Shown here piece after piece: positions 38,014-48,944 of a stretch of 64,000 nucleotides of DNA. The stretch lies in NCBI GenBank assembly GCA_947650365.1, contig OX393555.1:9664840-9728839 (forward strand), read 5' to 3'. A model generated the notes under the pieces. That model was not told the origin of the DNA and ran no database searches. It saw only the letters and a program-made list of their open reading frames with translations. Position 1 is the stretch's first letter. Each line of letters begins with the position of its first letter. The DNA is from Chamaelirium japonicum. Lineage: Eukaryota; Streptophyta; Magnoliopsida; Liliales; Melanthiaceae. The translations under genes and the position numbers were made by a program.

Positions 38014-38051
38014 CACTCATTCTCTGGGAGGGATTTCTCAAAAAAAAAAAA
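38014..38051 (+). mobile_element. 38-bp 5'-truncated SINE/LINE tail with poly-A and 14-bp target duplication
   Basis: GACAATCAAGAAAA occurs at 38000-38013 and again at 38052-38065. Between them lies CTGGGAGGGATTTCTCA plus an A run. A long target duplication with poly-A is the mark of target-primed retrotransposition. Copy B (near 54395-54412) lacks the insertion. Confidence 0.72.
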
Positions 38052-38102
38052 GACAATCAAGAAAAGGGCCACCAGGTTGGAGATTCTAGGTTGAATTTAG
38101 AA

Positions 38103-38478
38103 CATGGTTTGAAGGTTCGTCCAAATCTGGATCGGTTCGTTCAAACATGTTCGGTTTTTGGGCCATCCAAACCCATGAATCCTCATTATGCCTCTGAATA
38201 GGACCTAATTCAAATTTGCTTCATATTATCGTTCTAGTTGATTGAATGATATATACGTAATATAAAGTTATTATATAAGTAAAATACTTGGATATGAAAC
38301 AACTGATCTAAAACGGCCAATCAAAAATGACTGATTCAGACTTGACTTTAGCGAAACATACCCTAGTTTCTGATTTCATGCTCTATTTTTTATATTTTTG
38401 ATCAAAATGGTTGAATCCGAATCCAAATCTAAACCGGTTCATATTTTTCTTTGTCTGAATCCGAATTCTCAAACCTTG
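38103..38478. mobile_element. hAT-type MITE, pre-duplication copy (in copy A)
   Basis: Flanks ATTTAGAA (38095-38102) and ATTTAGGA (38479-38486) match at 7 of 8. Termini are CATGGTTTGA and, reverse-complemented, CAAGGTTTGA. The same element with the same flanks sits in copy B at 54456-54799, so it was there before the segmental duplication. Confidence 0.75.
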
Positions 38479-38714
38479 ATTTAGGACGACTGTGTTCAAA
38501 TGAGGCCCGGAAGATGGAGAAAATAATAATACTTGCTTCTGATGTGTGTAATTATCTGATAAATTTGTTCCTGGTTAACTTTCTTGCAAATTAGTCCTTA
38601 GCTAATATTATATACGAAAAAAGCCCCTGTAGTGGATATGTTTGTAAGAAGATCAAACAACCAAGGGAACCTTCAAAATTAATGTGGGCCTACTCTCTAC
38701 CACTTTCACCATGA

Positions 38715-39960
38715 AGCAAATGCTTTAAGAGCAATCAAATCAGTAAAACCCAAATCTCTAAGAACAAAAGTCCCATCCATCAATTAAGAAGCACTAAAAC
38801 ATACGTCTTATTCTTCTTTTTATGGTTCATTCAAAGGAAAGGTCACAATCGAACCTCCGAAAGGGTTGCATGACACGTTACATTAGACCTCCATCAGTCG
38901 GAGGGAAGGAAACCGCCCACCGACGGAAAACAAAACCGCCACCCAAGTGGTGGAGCCGCCACTACTGGCGGGCGGGGGGGGGAAGGTGTAGATATCCTCT
39001 CGCCCCAAAACCCGGGTCGTAAGGGAAGCTCCACCAGAGGGTATTTAAGCACACCATTGTCCAGCGCCAAGCCGATGTGGGACTAAACCCAGCCAACAAT
39101 CCCCCCCTCGCATGAGGCTAGGGATGAACCTTCTGCCAGCCCCCTCCCCCCCTCTCTCGTGTGGCACCAGGGGACGAGACACCCATGGGTACAAACAACC
39201 CACACCCGACTAAACCTTGTTGGGCCGAACCTAGCTCTGATATCATTTGTAGATACCTCTTGCCCCAAAACCCGTGTTGTAAGGGGAGGTCCACCAGAGG
39301 ATATTTAAGCACACCATTACCTAGCCCCTAGCCGATGTGGGACTAAACCCAGCAAAAGGGACTGCTCACCGGCGTGGGGAAGCAAAGATTTTAAGAGCAA
39401 TCAAGTCAGCAAAAACCTAAATCTTTAAGAACAAAAGTCCCATCCATCAATTAAGAAGCACTAAAATCTTCTCTTTTTTTTCTTTTTTTTTTATTTCTTC
39501 AAAGGGGAGGTCACAATCGGACCTCCAGGAAGCGTTGCATACCGGTGCTGCATAAGACCCTCATTAGTCGGAGAGAAGGAAATCGCCCACCGACGGGAAA
39601 CAAAATTGCCAACCAAGTGGTGGAGGCGCCACCACTGGGGGGGGGGGGGAGGGACCCGGCAGAGGGAAGCAAAGGTTTTAAGGGTAAGGGTAATCAAATC
39701 AGCAAAACGCAAATTTCTAAGAACAAAAGTCTCATCCATCAATTAAGAAGCCCTAAAACCTTCTTTTTTTTTTTTTTTTTTGGTTCATTCAAAAGGGAGA
39801 TCACAATCGGACCTCTGGGAAGCATTGCGTGCGTGCACTGCATAAGACCCCGATCAGTCGAAGGGAAGGAAACCGTCCACCGGCAGAAAACAAAACTACC
39901 ACCCAAGCGGTGGATGCGCCACCACTGATGGGGGGGAAGGGACCCCTCATTGGCGGAGGA
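38715..39960. repeat. Tandem triplication of a ~280-bp unit (host sequence plus retroelement 3' end)
   Basis: Three units start at about 38720, 39388 and 39674. Each has TTTAAGAGCAATCAAATCAG, AACAAAAGTCCCATCCATCA and AAGAAGC, then T-rich sequence, TTCATTCAAAGG-type sequence, GGTCACAATCGGACCTC, a CGACGG-rich stretch and a G run. The corresponding place in copy B (about 55100-55190) has a single unit with no retroelement part. The T run plus TTCATTCAAAAG (best at 39762-39795) looks like a minus-strand LINE 3' end with its poly-A tail. A TRIM (38987-39354) separates units 1 and 2. Confidence 0.75.
38987..39354 (-). mobile_element. Complete TRIM retroelement, 368 bp
   Basis: LTRs at 38987-39098 (112 bp, TG...CA) and 39248-39354 (107 bp) share CGCCCCAAAACCC/TGCCCCAAAACCC, GTATTTAAGCACACCATT and CCGATGTGGGACTAAACCC. 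On the minus strand a TGATATCAGAGC primer site (plus 39236-39247; one mismatch to the iMet site) follows the 5' LTR. A GAGGGGGGGAT polypurine tract precedes TGTTGGCTGGG of the 3' LTR. Flanks GAAGG (38982-38986) and AAAGG (39355-39359) match at 4 of 5. The interior is 149 bp and encodes nothing. Confidence 0.88.
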
Positions 39961-41743
39961 AACAAGGGATCAAACCCACACACAGAGTCGCACCAATGGC
40001 CGGAAGAGAAAATTGTAAAATAAAACCATAGGTTTTTGGGGGGGTGGGGAGTGCATCAATCAGTAGACCAATCATAAAGGATGTAAGGCAATTCTGAGCT
40101 GCCTTTAAGCCCTTTCCCTTAGCTTTCTAAGCTCCCCTTACTCCCCAAGTAAGCAAACACTGCCTTTAATATCGTTCAAATCCAATCAAGGCCCTTTCTG
40201 CAGTTTTGGGTGCAATGTAACAACACATAAAGTCTATACTGTAGCACATAGAATGACAATTTGATAGAAGACAATTCTTTAGGAACAATGATATCATTGT
40301 AGTAAGAAGTAATAATCTTTACTCTTTACTACAATGATTTTACTGTAGCACAAATCTGCAAAGTACTGTAGAAAATAGTAACAAATTACAAATTGTTAAT
40401 TTTTTATACAGTACTTCACAGATTCTTACTACGGTGAAATCACTATAGCAGTCAATATATCTGCTACAATGAAATCACTGTTGCGGTTACAATGAAATAT
40501 GAGTCAAAGAATTGTTACTATTCTTTTACCAAATTTTTACTTTTCTATGTGATTTCCTTGTAGAGCTGCATGTAGGAGTAAAATAGATATTTTCCAAACA
40601 AAAAGACCTAAAGGTAAAGCATCTCTTTGTCAATCTCTATCATTAAATATGATCTGTTTGAAAGACCTAACATCAATGTCTCCCTTTTTTTGAAGAGGAC
40701 ATACCTGCCGGTTAGAGCAGTGCCATGGTGTATGAATGGTGTTGGAAATTGGACAACTTGGAGGCCCTGCTAAGAAATATGAAAGGCCAATTGGATGGTT
40801 GGAAGAACTATTTTTTCAGTTATGCTAAATTTAAGCTAAATGTGAGGCTATATATTGTCTACAAAATACAAAAAACAGCTCTAACATGGAGGTTGAATGC
40901 ATCAACAAAACATTCAGTCATTAGTGGTCAAATGGATTTCAATGACTGAATGTTTTGTTAAGGCATTTGGCCTCTATGGCCGAATGCACAGAAGGTGCAC
41001 TTGGGTTGGAATGGTCTAATGCTGCGATTTCCATGAGGAGGAGCGGAGGAAATAGAGGGGAAGGAGAAGAAGGAGGAGGAAGAAGAAGGGAGGAAGGAGG
41101 AGGGGAAGAACTGATTAAGTAGAAAGGAGGATGAGGAAGGAGGTGGCGACGATGGGTTGGATGGGACTGACAAGTGGCAGAGGGCTAGAGGCAGTGGTGG
41201 GTGCCGTCTACATGGGCACAATAGAGGGAAATGAAAGGGTGTTTTTTAGATGTGGATTTTATTCGGGCAAGAGGCGGATATTCTTTAGACGGGTGTTGCC
41301 TAAGGTAAAATGTCAGTTGTATACTGTCTCACCATTAATTTAATGCAATTAAGAAGCACATGTCTTCACGAAACTAAGGGAGAACCCTAACAAAAAAAAG
41401 GAAGAGAGTATATATAAGACAAAGGTTAGTATAAGGAGTTTCATCATTCTCTTTCGCCAAGGCAGCGGGCCGGCCAATCGACGTCAATAATTTCACTACC
41501 AGTGTCTTGTGTAGTTCTTCGACTGTTATACAGGGCAAATTCCCCCGTGTGTGTGTAGAGATTGATACATCAAAGCCTTTAGCGACAGGTTTGCAAATAG
41601 AAGGGGGTGGGTTTTCGTTTTGGCAACCATTTCTATGAAATCCTCCCACTGTTTGCCCCAAATGTGCAAGGATTGGACACCTTGCTTTGTCTTGTGTGAC
41701 TCCTGTAACATCCGCCCCAAACACATAAGATATTGTCTGCTTT

Positions 41744-41850
41744 GCACGTGCCCGCATGAGAACTTCCCAGGGAGGTCACCCATTCTAGTACTACTCTCGC
41801 CCGAGCACTCTTAACTACGGAATTCTTACGAAATCCATAGCGGCACACGG
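41744..41850 (-). other. 5S rRNA-like segment in Cassandra LTR (3' LTR)
   Basis: The minus strand reads CCGTAGTTAAGAGTGCTCGG, GCGAGAGTAGTACTAGAATG, GGTGACCTCCCTGGGAAG, covering the internal A box, intermediate element and C box of plant 5S genes. It is not a true 5S gene: the first part of the 5S sequence is missing or altered. Confidence 0.85.
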
Positions 41851-42100
41851 TTTTAAAAGACATCGTCTCTGTTTGGAAGGAGAAATTATATAAGTAGCTC
41901 ATGATCTCCTTCTCTCCAGGTGATGTGGGGCTAACTCGTGGCCTTGTACACCTCACCTTACCTCACCCGTCACAATCCACCACCCTTAAGGGCTACACGT
42001 CCTCGTGTAGGGTTAGAGGACCCCCATCCTGAGGAGAACCGGCTTTGATACCATTTTATAACATCCGCCCCAAACACACAAGATACTATCCGCTTTGCCC

Positions 42101-42205
42101 GTGCCCGCACGAGAACTTCCCATAGAGGTCACCTATCCTAGTACTACTCTCGCCCGAGCATGCTTAACTACGGAGTTTTTACGATATCCGTAGCGGCGCA
42201 TAGTT
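42101..42205 (-). other. 5S rRNA-like segment in Cassandra LTR (5' LTR)
   Basis: The minus strand reads CCGTAGTTAAGCATGCTCGG, GCGAGAGTAGTACTAGGATA, GGTGACCTC. It is closer to the 5S A box than the copy in the other LTR. It could still recruit TFIIIA/TFIIIC (inference). Confidence 0.85.
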
Positions 42206-43029
42206 TTAAAACGCTTCTTCTATGTTTGGAAGGGAAAATTATATAAGTACCTCAGGATTTCCTTCACTTCAGGCGATGTGGGACTAACTCGTGCCCTTGT
42301 ACATCTCACCTCACCTCACCTTATCCATCTTGGCATCACAGCCTCAGGAGTCTTGGGTCTTGGCTATTGGCTATCGGTCATCACAACTCCGGTCTCGGAT
42401 TGCCCAACCCTATCACAATCCTCTACTCCTGGCCTTCAGCACAATCGATCCTCTCCTCCGATCCCACCCGATACCGGAACCACGGCTCCTTCCTCTAGGG
42501 ACTTCGGGTGGATGATGGTTTTCGACGCCCAAAATACCGCCTTCACGTAACGAGGGGGGAAACCCTAGGGCGGTTTCTAAAAGTGGTGGGCTACCTACCC
42601 GGTTTCACTCTTAGGGGAGACCCTCACGCATTACTACCAACTCCCCCGCGTGCTTCAGGTTCTCAAACCTTTGGTTCCTCTCTAGACTTTTCAGCTACAG
42701 TTTCTGAGACATCACCTCCTGTGGATGCCACAGCCAAGCACCAGAAATGTTCTATAGGTGCCGCCTCTTGGTCGGTATCTAGATCTTCACCGGGCGGTGT
42801 AAGTCCCAGTCCCCAAACTCTGTTTCACATGAGTGCTTGGTAGCTGAGGTTCGGGACACTTTTTCCGACAACTGTTGGCCCTCCGGATAGTTTGCCTATT
42901 GGCAACCCTGTTCTACCCCTAGCACAGGATGATAGCGTGGTGAAACGTCGGAAAGAGGGGGATGATCTCCCTCCACGAGAGTAATCTCCTATGGATCCGT
43001 AATTTTGTGTCCTCTGATTTCACTCCTTT

Positions 43030-46000
43030 TGTTCTTTGTCTCCCATGAATTTTTTTTTTAGAATTGTAGGGGGGGCTCGGAAACGGGCTTGTTGGAATCA
43101 TTATCGTTTCATTCTCTCCCATATCCATCCGGTTTTTAATTGCCTTTTAGAAACTAGACTCTCTGCTTGTAACGCTTCCTGGCTTGCCCGTCACATTGAC
43201 TATGATTGGACTTATTTTGTGGTGCCGGCTCAGGGTCGATTGGGTGGTATGTTAATCCTTTGGTGGGATTTGGGGGTTTAGTCACCTTTTATTCCTCCCA
43301 TCGACAACTGGCCATTGGGACAATCTCCCTTCCCCATTCCCAATCCTGGATTTTGGCTGTAGTTTATGCTGCGACAAATGTTGCTGACAGACTGGAACTA
43401 TGGCAATCCATTTCGTCCCTGACCTCGATAGATTCTCCTATCCTCTTGGTGGGAGATTTAAATGCTCTTTTCCAGAATCTTTAGCAAGGATCCTGGAAAA
43501 TCTTCAAGAGACTTGATCGTGCTTTCAGTAACCCAAGTGGGTTTGATCGTTTCCTCGAGGCACAGATAGAACACCTAGCTTGGTTAGCCTTGGATCATTG
43601 CCCTTAAATGATCAATTTAACCCCCCACGTCACCTTGGGTCCTCGACCTTTTTGTTTTGAACATTTTTGGTTATTCCATCTGACCTAGGAGAATTTCTTA
43701 CAGTCTCATTGGAGCAAGTTGGGTGGGATAAACCCTTTTTGTGTCCTGGACAATAATCTTTTTCATCTTCGTCGGCACATTCACTCCTAGAATCGGGAAG
43801 TGGTGGATAGACTGGAAAATTTGGCCGTTTCGCTTGAGAGCCAAATTACAAACCTCTAGCATATCGAGTCCGGGTCTTTTTTCGATCTCTTCAGATCAAA
43901 ATCTTTTACTTCATTAATTAACCGCGGAGTACGTCTCTAGCATGATTGAGAACAAGTGGAAACAGAAGTCCCGCATTAAATAGTTGCTAGGCGGGGATCG
44001 TAATACAGGGTTTTTCCACCGATCCACTTTAATCCGGTGTAAATCGAACAGGATTCATTCATTATTGGACGAAGACGTTTCAGTTATCTCGGATCATCCT
44101 GACATAGACTGTCCTCTTACTTCTTATTTTACGGACAATTGGTCAACGACCCCCGTTATCCATCATGACTTCTTGCTTGATCACCTTCCGCAACTGGCTA
44201 CAACTGCTGAAAATGTCTGGCTCACCAGGCCAATTACGACCAATAAGGTGCGGCAAGCCCTTTTTTCCATGCCTATTAACAAGGCCCCCAGTCCTGACGG
44301 TTATATTGTTGAATTTTTCAAATCGAATTGGTCGAGGGTGGATGCTGAGGTCACTAATGGCATCCTTCATTTCTTCCGCACTGCCTACATGCCCACGCAT
44401 TGGAAGGCGTCCTACTTAGTGTTGATTCCCAAATGCCTGGACCCAACCCATCCAGCTCATTTCCGACCTATTAGTCTGTGCTCCGTGGTTTACAAACTCG
44501 TGACTCACATTCTTGTTAACAGATTCAAAGTTGTTAATTTGCCCAAACTAATTTCTTTCGATCGAGTGGCGTTTCTTCGAGGCCGTAACATTGCTGACTC
44601 TATCCTGTTGGCTCAAGAGGCCCTTCACTCCATGAGTTCTCAGTCATGGAATGTGGATACATTAGCTCTCAAATTGGACATGGCTCAGGCGTATAACCGT
44701 ATGGAATGAGACTTCCTTTATAGGGTGTTGGTTCATTTCGGCTTCTCCCCTCTATGGACACATTGGATTTGTGCTTGCATAGAACGCTTATCTTTCTCTA
44801 TTCTTCTTAATGGATTTTCCAATTCTTGGTTCTCTGTCTAACGGGGATTAAAACAAGGTGACCCTTTATCTCCATATATGTTTATTCTGGGATCTGAAGT
44901 TCTTAACCGCAATGTGGCTATCTTGAGAGATCAAGGAAGTTTGAGGGGTGTGTGTCCTATTCCTCAAGGACCTTCCACGACTTTGTTGGCTTACGCGGAT
45001 GATACCATGGTGTTTGTTCATAACTCATATACTCAGATCTCTCAAGTTATGCAACTCATTCACACATACGTTGAATTCTTGGGCCAACGTCTTAACATGT
45101 CGAAATCTTCGATCATCTTTGGCCCTCGGGTGAGCTCGGCTACCAAATACTATTTCAATAGTTATCTTGGTTTCTCTAAGCTTCATGAACCTTTCACGTA
45201 TTTGGGGGTACCAATCTCGTGCAAACGAGTTAAATCTAGTGATTTGGGGTGCCTCATCTCGAAGTTTTTGTCTAAATTTACAGGATGGAAGGCATCTCTT
45301 TTATCCTCCCCTGGTCGGTTAGTTCTCATTAAATCAGTCCTTGCCTCGTTGCCAGTTTATACTCTCGCTCATCGGTGGATCCCTGAAGGCATGATTGCCC
45401 AACTTGAAAGGGAGATGAGGAGTTTCTGTGGGGCTCTGATGGTATGCAACTTTTGAGTTGGGACAATGTTTGTACCCCTGTGAGGGAGGGAGGTTTGGGT
45501 CTTTGTCCTTTAAGGTCCATTCAGGAAGCTTTTATGGTAAAGCGGGCTTCTGAACTTCTCACCTCAGCCACTTCGACATGGAGATCTTTCTGTATCTATA
45601 AATATGGCTCAATCCTCACTCCTTGGCACTGGCCCTCCCCACCTAATATTTCTTGGGCTTGGTGAGCCATCAAACTGGGCCTACCTGCTCTTCGTGCGAA
45701 TGTTATGGTACCCGCTTGGATTTCGGCTGAATTTTCTCCATGGGATATCCCATGGGTTTCTACCACTCCTTTTAATCGTCTTCCTGTGTGTTTTGATTCG
45801 TCATTATGTGTGCACATCACTTCTATTTCCCATTTGTTTCAAGTTACATAGTGGGGGGTAGTTTTGAATCATGAACTTCTGTCTCAAATTTTTTCCATGT
45901 TCTGTTGCAACCGTATTATGATGATTCTTATCTTATTGCACCCGCCGGTTAAGACTTACATGTGGGGAGCATCAGGACGGACTATGATGACCTTATCGGA

Positions 46001-47055
46001 TGCCTTCAAGGCTAATTCTCCCAAGTTACTAGGGACAACAAATGTTTGCAACTCTTGGTAGCTTCTGTGGAAATTAACTATACCACCTCGGGCTCAAAGT
46101 TTTGGCTGGAAACTTTTACATGGCATCTTGCCTACCAACTAATTCTTAGCACATAGGGGTCTGAGTCTAGCCCTCAGATGCAATCACTGTTTCATGCCCA
46201 TGGAGGACATTAATCATGCCCTTTGCGGCTGCCATCATTCCTCTACGATTTGGGATGAGGTCTACGCGTGGGCTAACATATCCCCGGAGTTTTCTATCAT
46301 TTCTACTGATGACTTTTTACTTGTTCTCAAGGTGGTGGAATTTTGCCTGCTAAAGCTCAGGGTTTTCACCCCAACTTTGCTGCTTCAGACTTTTTGGCAG
46401 ATTTGGAAATCACGTAATGTAGAGCTATTTTTCAAGGGAAGTATGAACATCCTCCAACTGTTGCAATTCGCATATTATCCCTTGCTAAGTAACTTTAGTT
46501 GGCTAACGATCATATGAATTCTAGTCGTAGGCTTTTGGTTATTTCGGTTCACTGGGTTCCCCCAAATCAGGGGGAATTAAAATTAAACTTTGATGATTCA
46601 GTGGACCACGCCCGTGGTTTAGTGGGGAGCGGTTTCCTACTTAGTGACTGGAGTGGTCGCGTAATTTTTGGAGCTATTTATCCTACCCTTTGCCCTTCCG
46701 TTGAATATGCAAAAAAATTGGCTCTCTTTTTGGGTCTTCGTTTTGTCTCTTGTTTTTATCCATAGGTCCTGCTATGGATTGAAGGGGATTCTATACACAC
46801 CATACAACAACTTGGAGTCACTCAGCCTTTCGACTCCATTATTGACGATTGACGGCGAATGGTTTTGTCCTTGCCTTCGGTGCGGTGGTCTCACATATAC
46901 CGGGAAGCTAACGGTTCTGCAGACATCCTCGCCAACCTGGGTCGGACAGAGGGTTGGCCACGCTATTTTTGGATCAATTTGCCCACTGCGATCATGGAAG
47001 CTGTTCGCCGGGAAATGCGACAATGGTGTACGTTATCCGAGGCTTGTTCATGATC
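43030..47055 (+). pseudogene. LINE ORF2 (endonuclease, reverse transcriptase, RNase H), broken
   Basis: Domains in order. AP endonuclease at 43050-43850: LLETR with the catalytic Glu, LLVGDLNA, RLDRAFSN, a DH motif. Reverse transcriptase at about 43985-45455: NKAPSPDG, FRPISLCSVVYK, KLDMAQAYNRM, RGLKQGDPLSPYMF, and the catalytic AYADDTM at about 44991-45010, followed by the LGVPI region. Zinc-binding region at about 46060-46260 (CNHC, HALCGC). RNase H at about 46530-47055: LNFDDSV, LLSDWSGRV, WSHIYREANGSADILANLG. At least ten stops or frameshifts split it, including a TGA at the end of the 43984-44709 frame and a TAA just before RGLKQGDP. It cannot make a functional protein. Confidence 0.88.
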
Positions 47056-47809
47056 CTGGCTAAGACTGGGAGTCTCTAGTTATTCCCAGTGCTCTTATAT
47101 TTTGCACCCTTTCCTTTTAGTAGTTTACCAAAAAGAAAAGTTTCATCATTTTTGTATCACAGACCACAAGTTCAACATTGGTCTGGATCATCCGAGGATT
47201 ACACATTTAAACAAAACCAGAAATTTTCAGCATGAGACAATACTTAGCCTTTTAATTCCAGATAAATTGTGGGTTGTCAGTCAGCAAAAACACCATCGAG
47301 ATCCTTTTAGAGTGCTAAATAACAACCCGTCTGGTCACAATTAGAACTTTATTTGGATTCACTATTTTGACCCAACATTAGGGCTGAGACTTGGTTCGGA
47401 AGAACCCGAGCAACCCGACCAAATTCTAAATTTGGACAAACATGGGCAACAATATTTACGAATTTGGACGGGCATGGATAATTTTTTTTGCCTGAATTTG
47501 AATTTGAGCAATCATGGTCGGTCGTATGACCAACCCGGGCAATTAATAAAACAAATATTAAGCAAATTGGAAGCCAATCCTTTTTTTTGTGTGGAAGCTT
47601 AATGCTTAAGAAAGTTGAAAAATAATCTTATTTTGAAGAAATTATCTAATGACAGTTTTATGTTTGCACAAACTAGGCCCGACCAAGCAACTAGATTGAC
47701 TAAATCTAGGCAACTCAAGAAACCCGATGAACTTCCATGATCCAAACACGAACAAACTCTCTACGGGTTACTCGGGCAACTCGGTCAATTTGGGCAAAGA
47801 TGATTCAAC

Positions 47810-48690
47810 TGTTACAAAAATTGGTTTTGATAGAATAATGAAAAAACCGGTTTTTTGGTTTAGTCCCATATTTCCCGTGGGGAGATCTTTTAATGCATTT
47901 ATAATGGAACTCCCTTCATTGGGCTTTGTAGCTTTCCAAGAGCCAGGCCATAGCCCACCACACACGCGCGCGCGCGCGCCGAGCCGAGCCGGGCTGAGGC
48001 CGCGGCTCGCGAGCCGTGTGGACGCGAATGGACTTCGGGCCTTCTTTTTAATGGAGATTTATTCTTTCCGTTACACTCTTCACGAGGCTGAGCTAGGTTC
48101 ATTGAACCTGGACCTCTGCACTGTCACATGCAACCGTTTCACCTGACAGAGCAGTGAATACTCATCAGTGCGTTGCATGCAATGGGCTGTGAGTGTGGGG
48201 ACGTTATGGCTAAGGACCTCTATATAAGAGAGGGTCCTGTGAAGCCAGAACACACACCAAGCGTATAGCTCTCTCCACTCTCTCTTTTCTTTTTCGTTCG
48301 TGATTCTGTTCCTGTCTGGAGTTTCTGGAGTACGCTAAGAGTCCCAAAGGGGTTCCCTTCGGTGCTGAAGAGGAGTCCAGTCGTTATACCCTGGGGAGCA
48401 TTCGTCGGAGGCCTTGAAGCACCTACCGAGGCGGCGAAATAGCTTTCAGGGCATTGTGCTAGCACAAGCCTCGACTACTGCTAAGTACCTTGTTCTTCTT
48501 CCTCCTCCCACCTATTTGTCATATCTGTAGACAACCTTAGGACAACCTAAACCTTGTTTGATTATTGTGCTCAACTTTGCATGCTAAACCCCTATAGTTT
48601 GTTCAACTACTTTTTGCACTAGATTTGTAATATCTCTATATTCTGCTAGTCATCATTTGCTTGTGTCTTCATAGAGTAGAATACCCAACA
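47810..48690 (+). repeat. 5' LTR of copia element
   Basis: TG...CA, 881 bp. A CTCTATATAAGAGAG palindromic TATA region lies at about 48219-48233. A (CG)n run at about 47967-47979 precedes a G+C-rich U3. By eye about 20 substitutions and two or three indels separate it from the 3' LTR, most of them transitions. Confidence 0.96.
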
Positions 48691-48944
48691 TCTGAAAGCT
48701 ATTTTCATTCTATTCTATTCCGTTTAGATCTAGATCCAATACGAGAGTGTTTAGATCTAGTCTCTTGTTAATTGTTAGAATTCCTTTGATTTTTCATAAG
48801 TTTGACGGTGTCGAGGGAAGCTTGACAAACCGGCATTAAATTTCCCTAGAAAGCTTGGTACTTAAGCGAGCCAAGTGCTCCACCTCCTTCTTGGAGCTGA
48901 CCTGGCCGTCAAATTTTTAAAAATTCAAAAGGAACTCTTTCTAG

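Larger units (their letters stand above)
36137..40244. repeat. Tandem segmental duplication, copy A (about 4.1 kb)
   Basis: Direct repeat of 40245-55435. Matched landmarks in order (A / B): TAGAATAACAATT / TAGAATGACAATT (36141 / 40249); GATTTTACTGTAGCA (36235 / 40336); GAAATATGAAAGGCCAATTGG (36585 / 40774); CCGAATGCACGGAAGGTGCA / CCGAATGCACAGAAGGTGCA (36778 / 40980); ATTTGGATTCA and TTTTGACCCAACAT (37951 / 47351); TTCTAGGTTGAATTTAGA (38084 / 54437); GGATATGTTTGTAA (38635 / 54951); GGATGTAAGGCAATTCTGAG (40078 / 55278). Copy A carries its own insertions (composite TRIM, two SINE-like insertions, tandem triplication, complete TRIM). No gene lies in either copy. Confidence 0.88.
41704..42385 (-). 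mobile_element. Cassandra TRIM retroelement with 5S rRNA-like LTRs, perfect target duplication
   Basis: LTRs at 41704-41974 (271 bp) and 42057-42385 (329 bp), TG...CA, are flanked by a perfect 5-bp ACTCC duplication (41699-41703 and 42386-42390). The interior is only 82 bp, with a minus-strand primer site (TGGTATCAAAGCC; plus about 42041-42053) directly after the 5' LTR and an AGGGTGGTGGAT polypurine tract before the 3' LTR. Each LTR carries, on the minus strand, a 5S-like block including AGTTAAG, CTCGGGCGAGAGTAGTACTA and GGTGACCTC. This is the defining feature of Cassandra, a non-autonomous plant TRIM family. It sits inside ORF1 of the LINE. Confidence 0.95.
41430..42990 (+). pseudogene. LINE ORF1 (nucleic-acid-binding gag-like protein), split by a Cassandra element
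   Basis: Before the insertion, translation gives AAGRPIDVN, GKFPRVCVEIDTSKPLATGL and a degenerate zinc-knuckle-like CPKCARIGHLALSC (the last in a shifted frame), hallmarks of plant L1-type ORF1. After it comes FGWMMV with the ORF1-like linker, then low-complexity Ser/Pro sequence (about 42500-42840). Frames are broken by stops and shifts. No intact start is found. Confidence 0.6.
41364..47150 (+). mobile_element. Non-LTR retrotransposon (L1-type LINE), degenerate
   Basis: ORF1 and ORF2 remnants occur in order on the plus strand: nucleic-acid-binding protein, AP endonuclease, reverse transcriptase, zinc-binding region, RNase H. The left limit is set by loss of similarity between copy A (37740) and copy B (41363). 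The right limit is only approximate, between 47060 and 47255. No target duplication or good poly-A tail was found, so the ends are uncertain. The insertion lies within copy B and is absent from copy A. Confidence 0.8.

Noticed and set aside
41744-42205. True 5S rRNA genes
   Set aside because: The 5S-like blocks are incomplete, lie inside paired LTRs with a target duplication, and fit Cassandra.
43030-47055. A functional reverse transcriptase gene
   Set aside because: Many stops and frameshifts split every domain.
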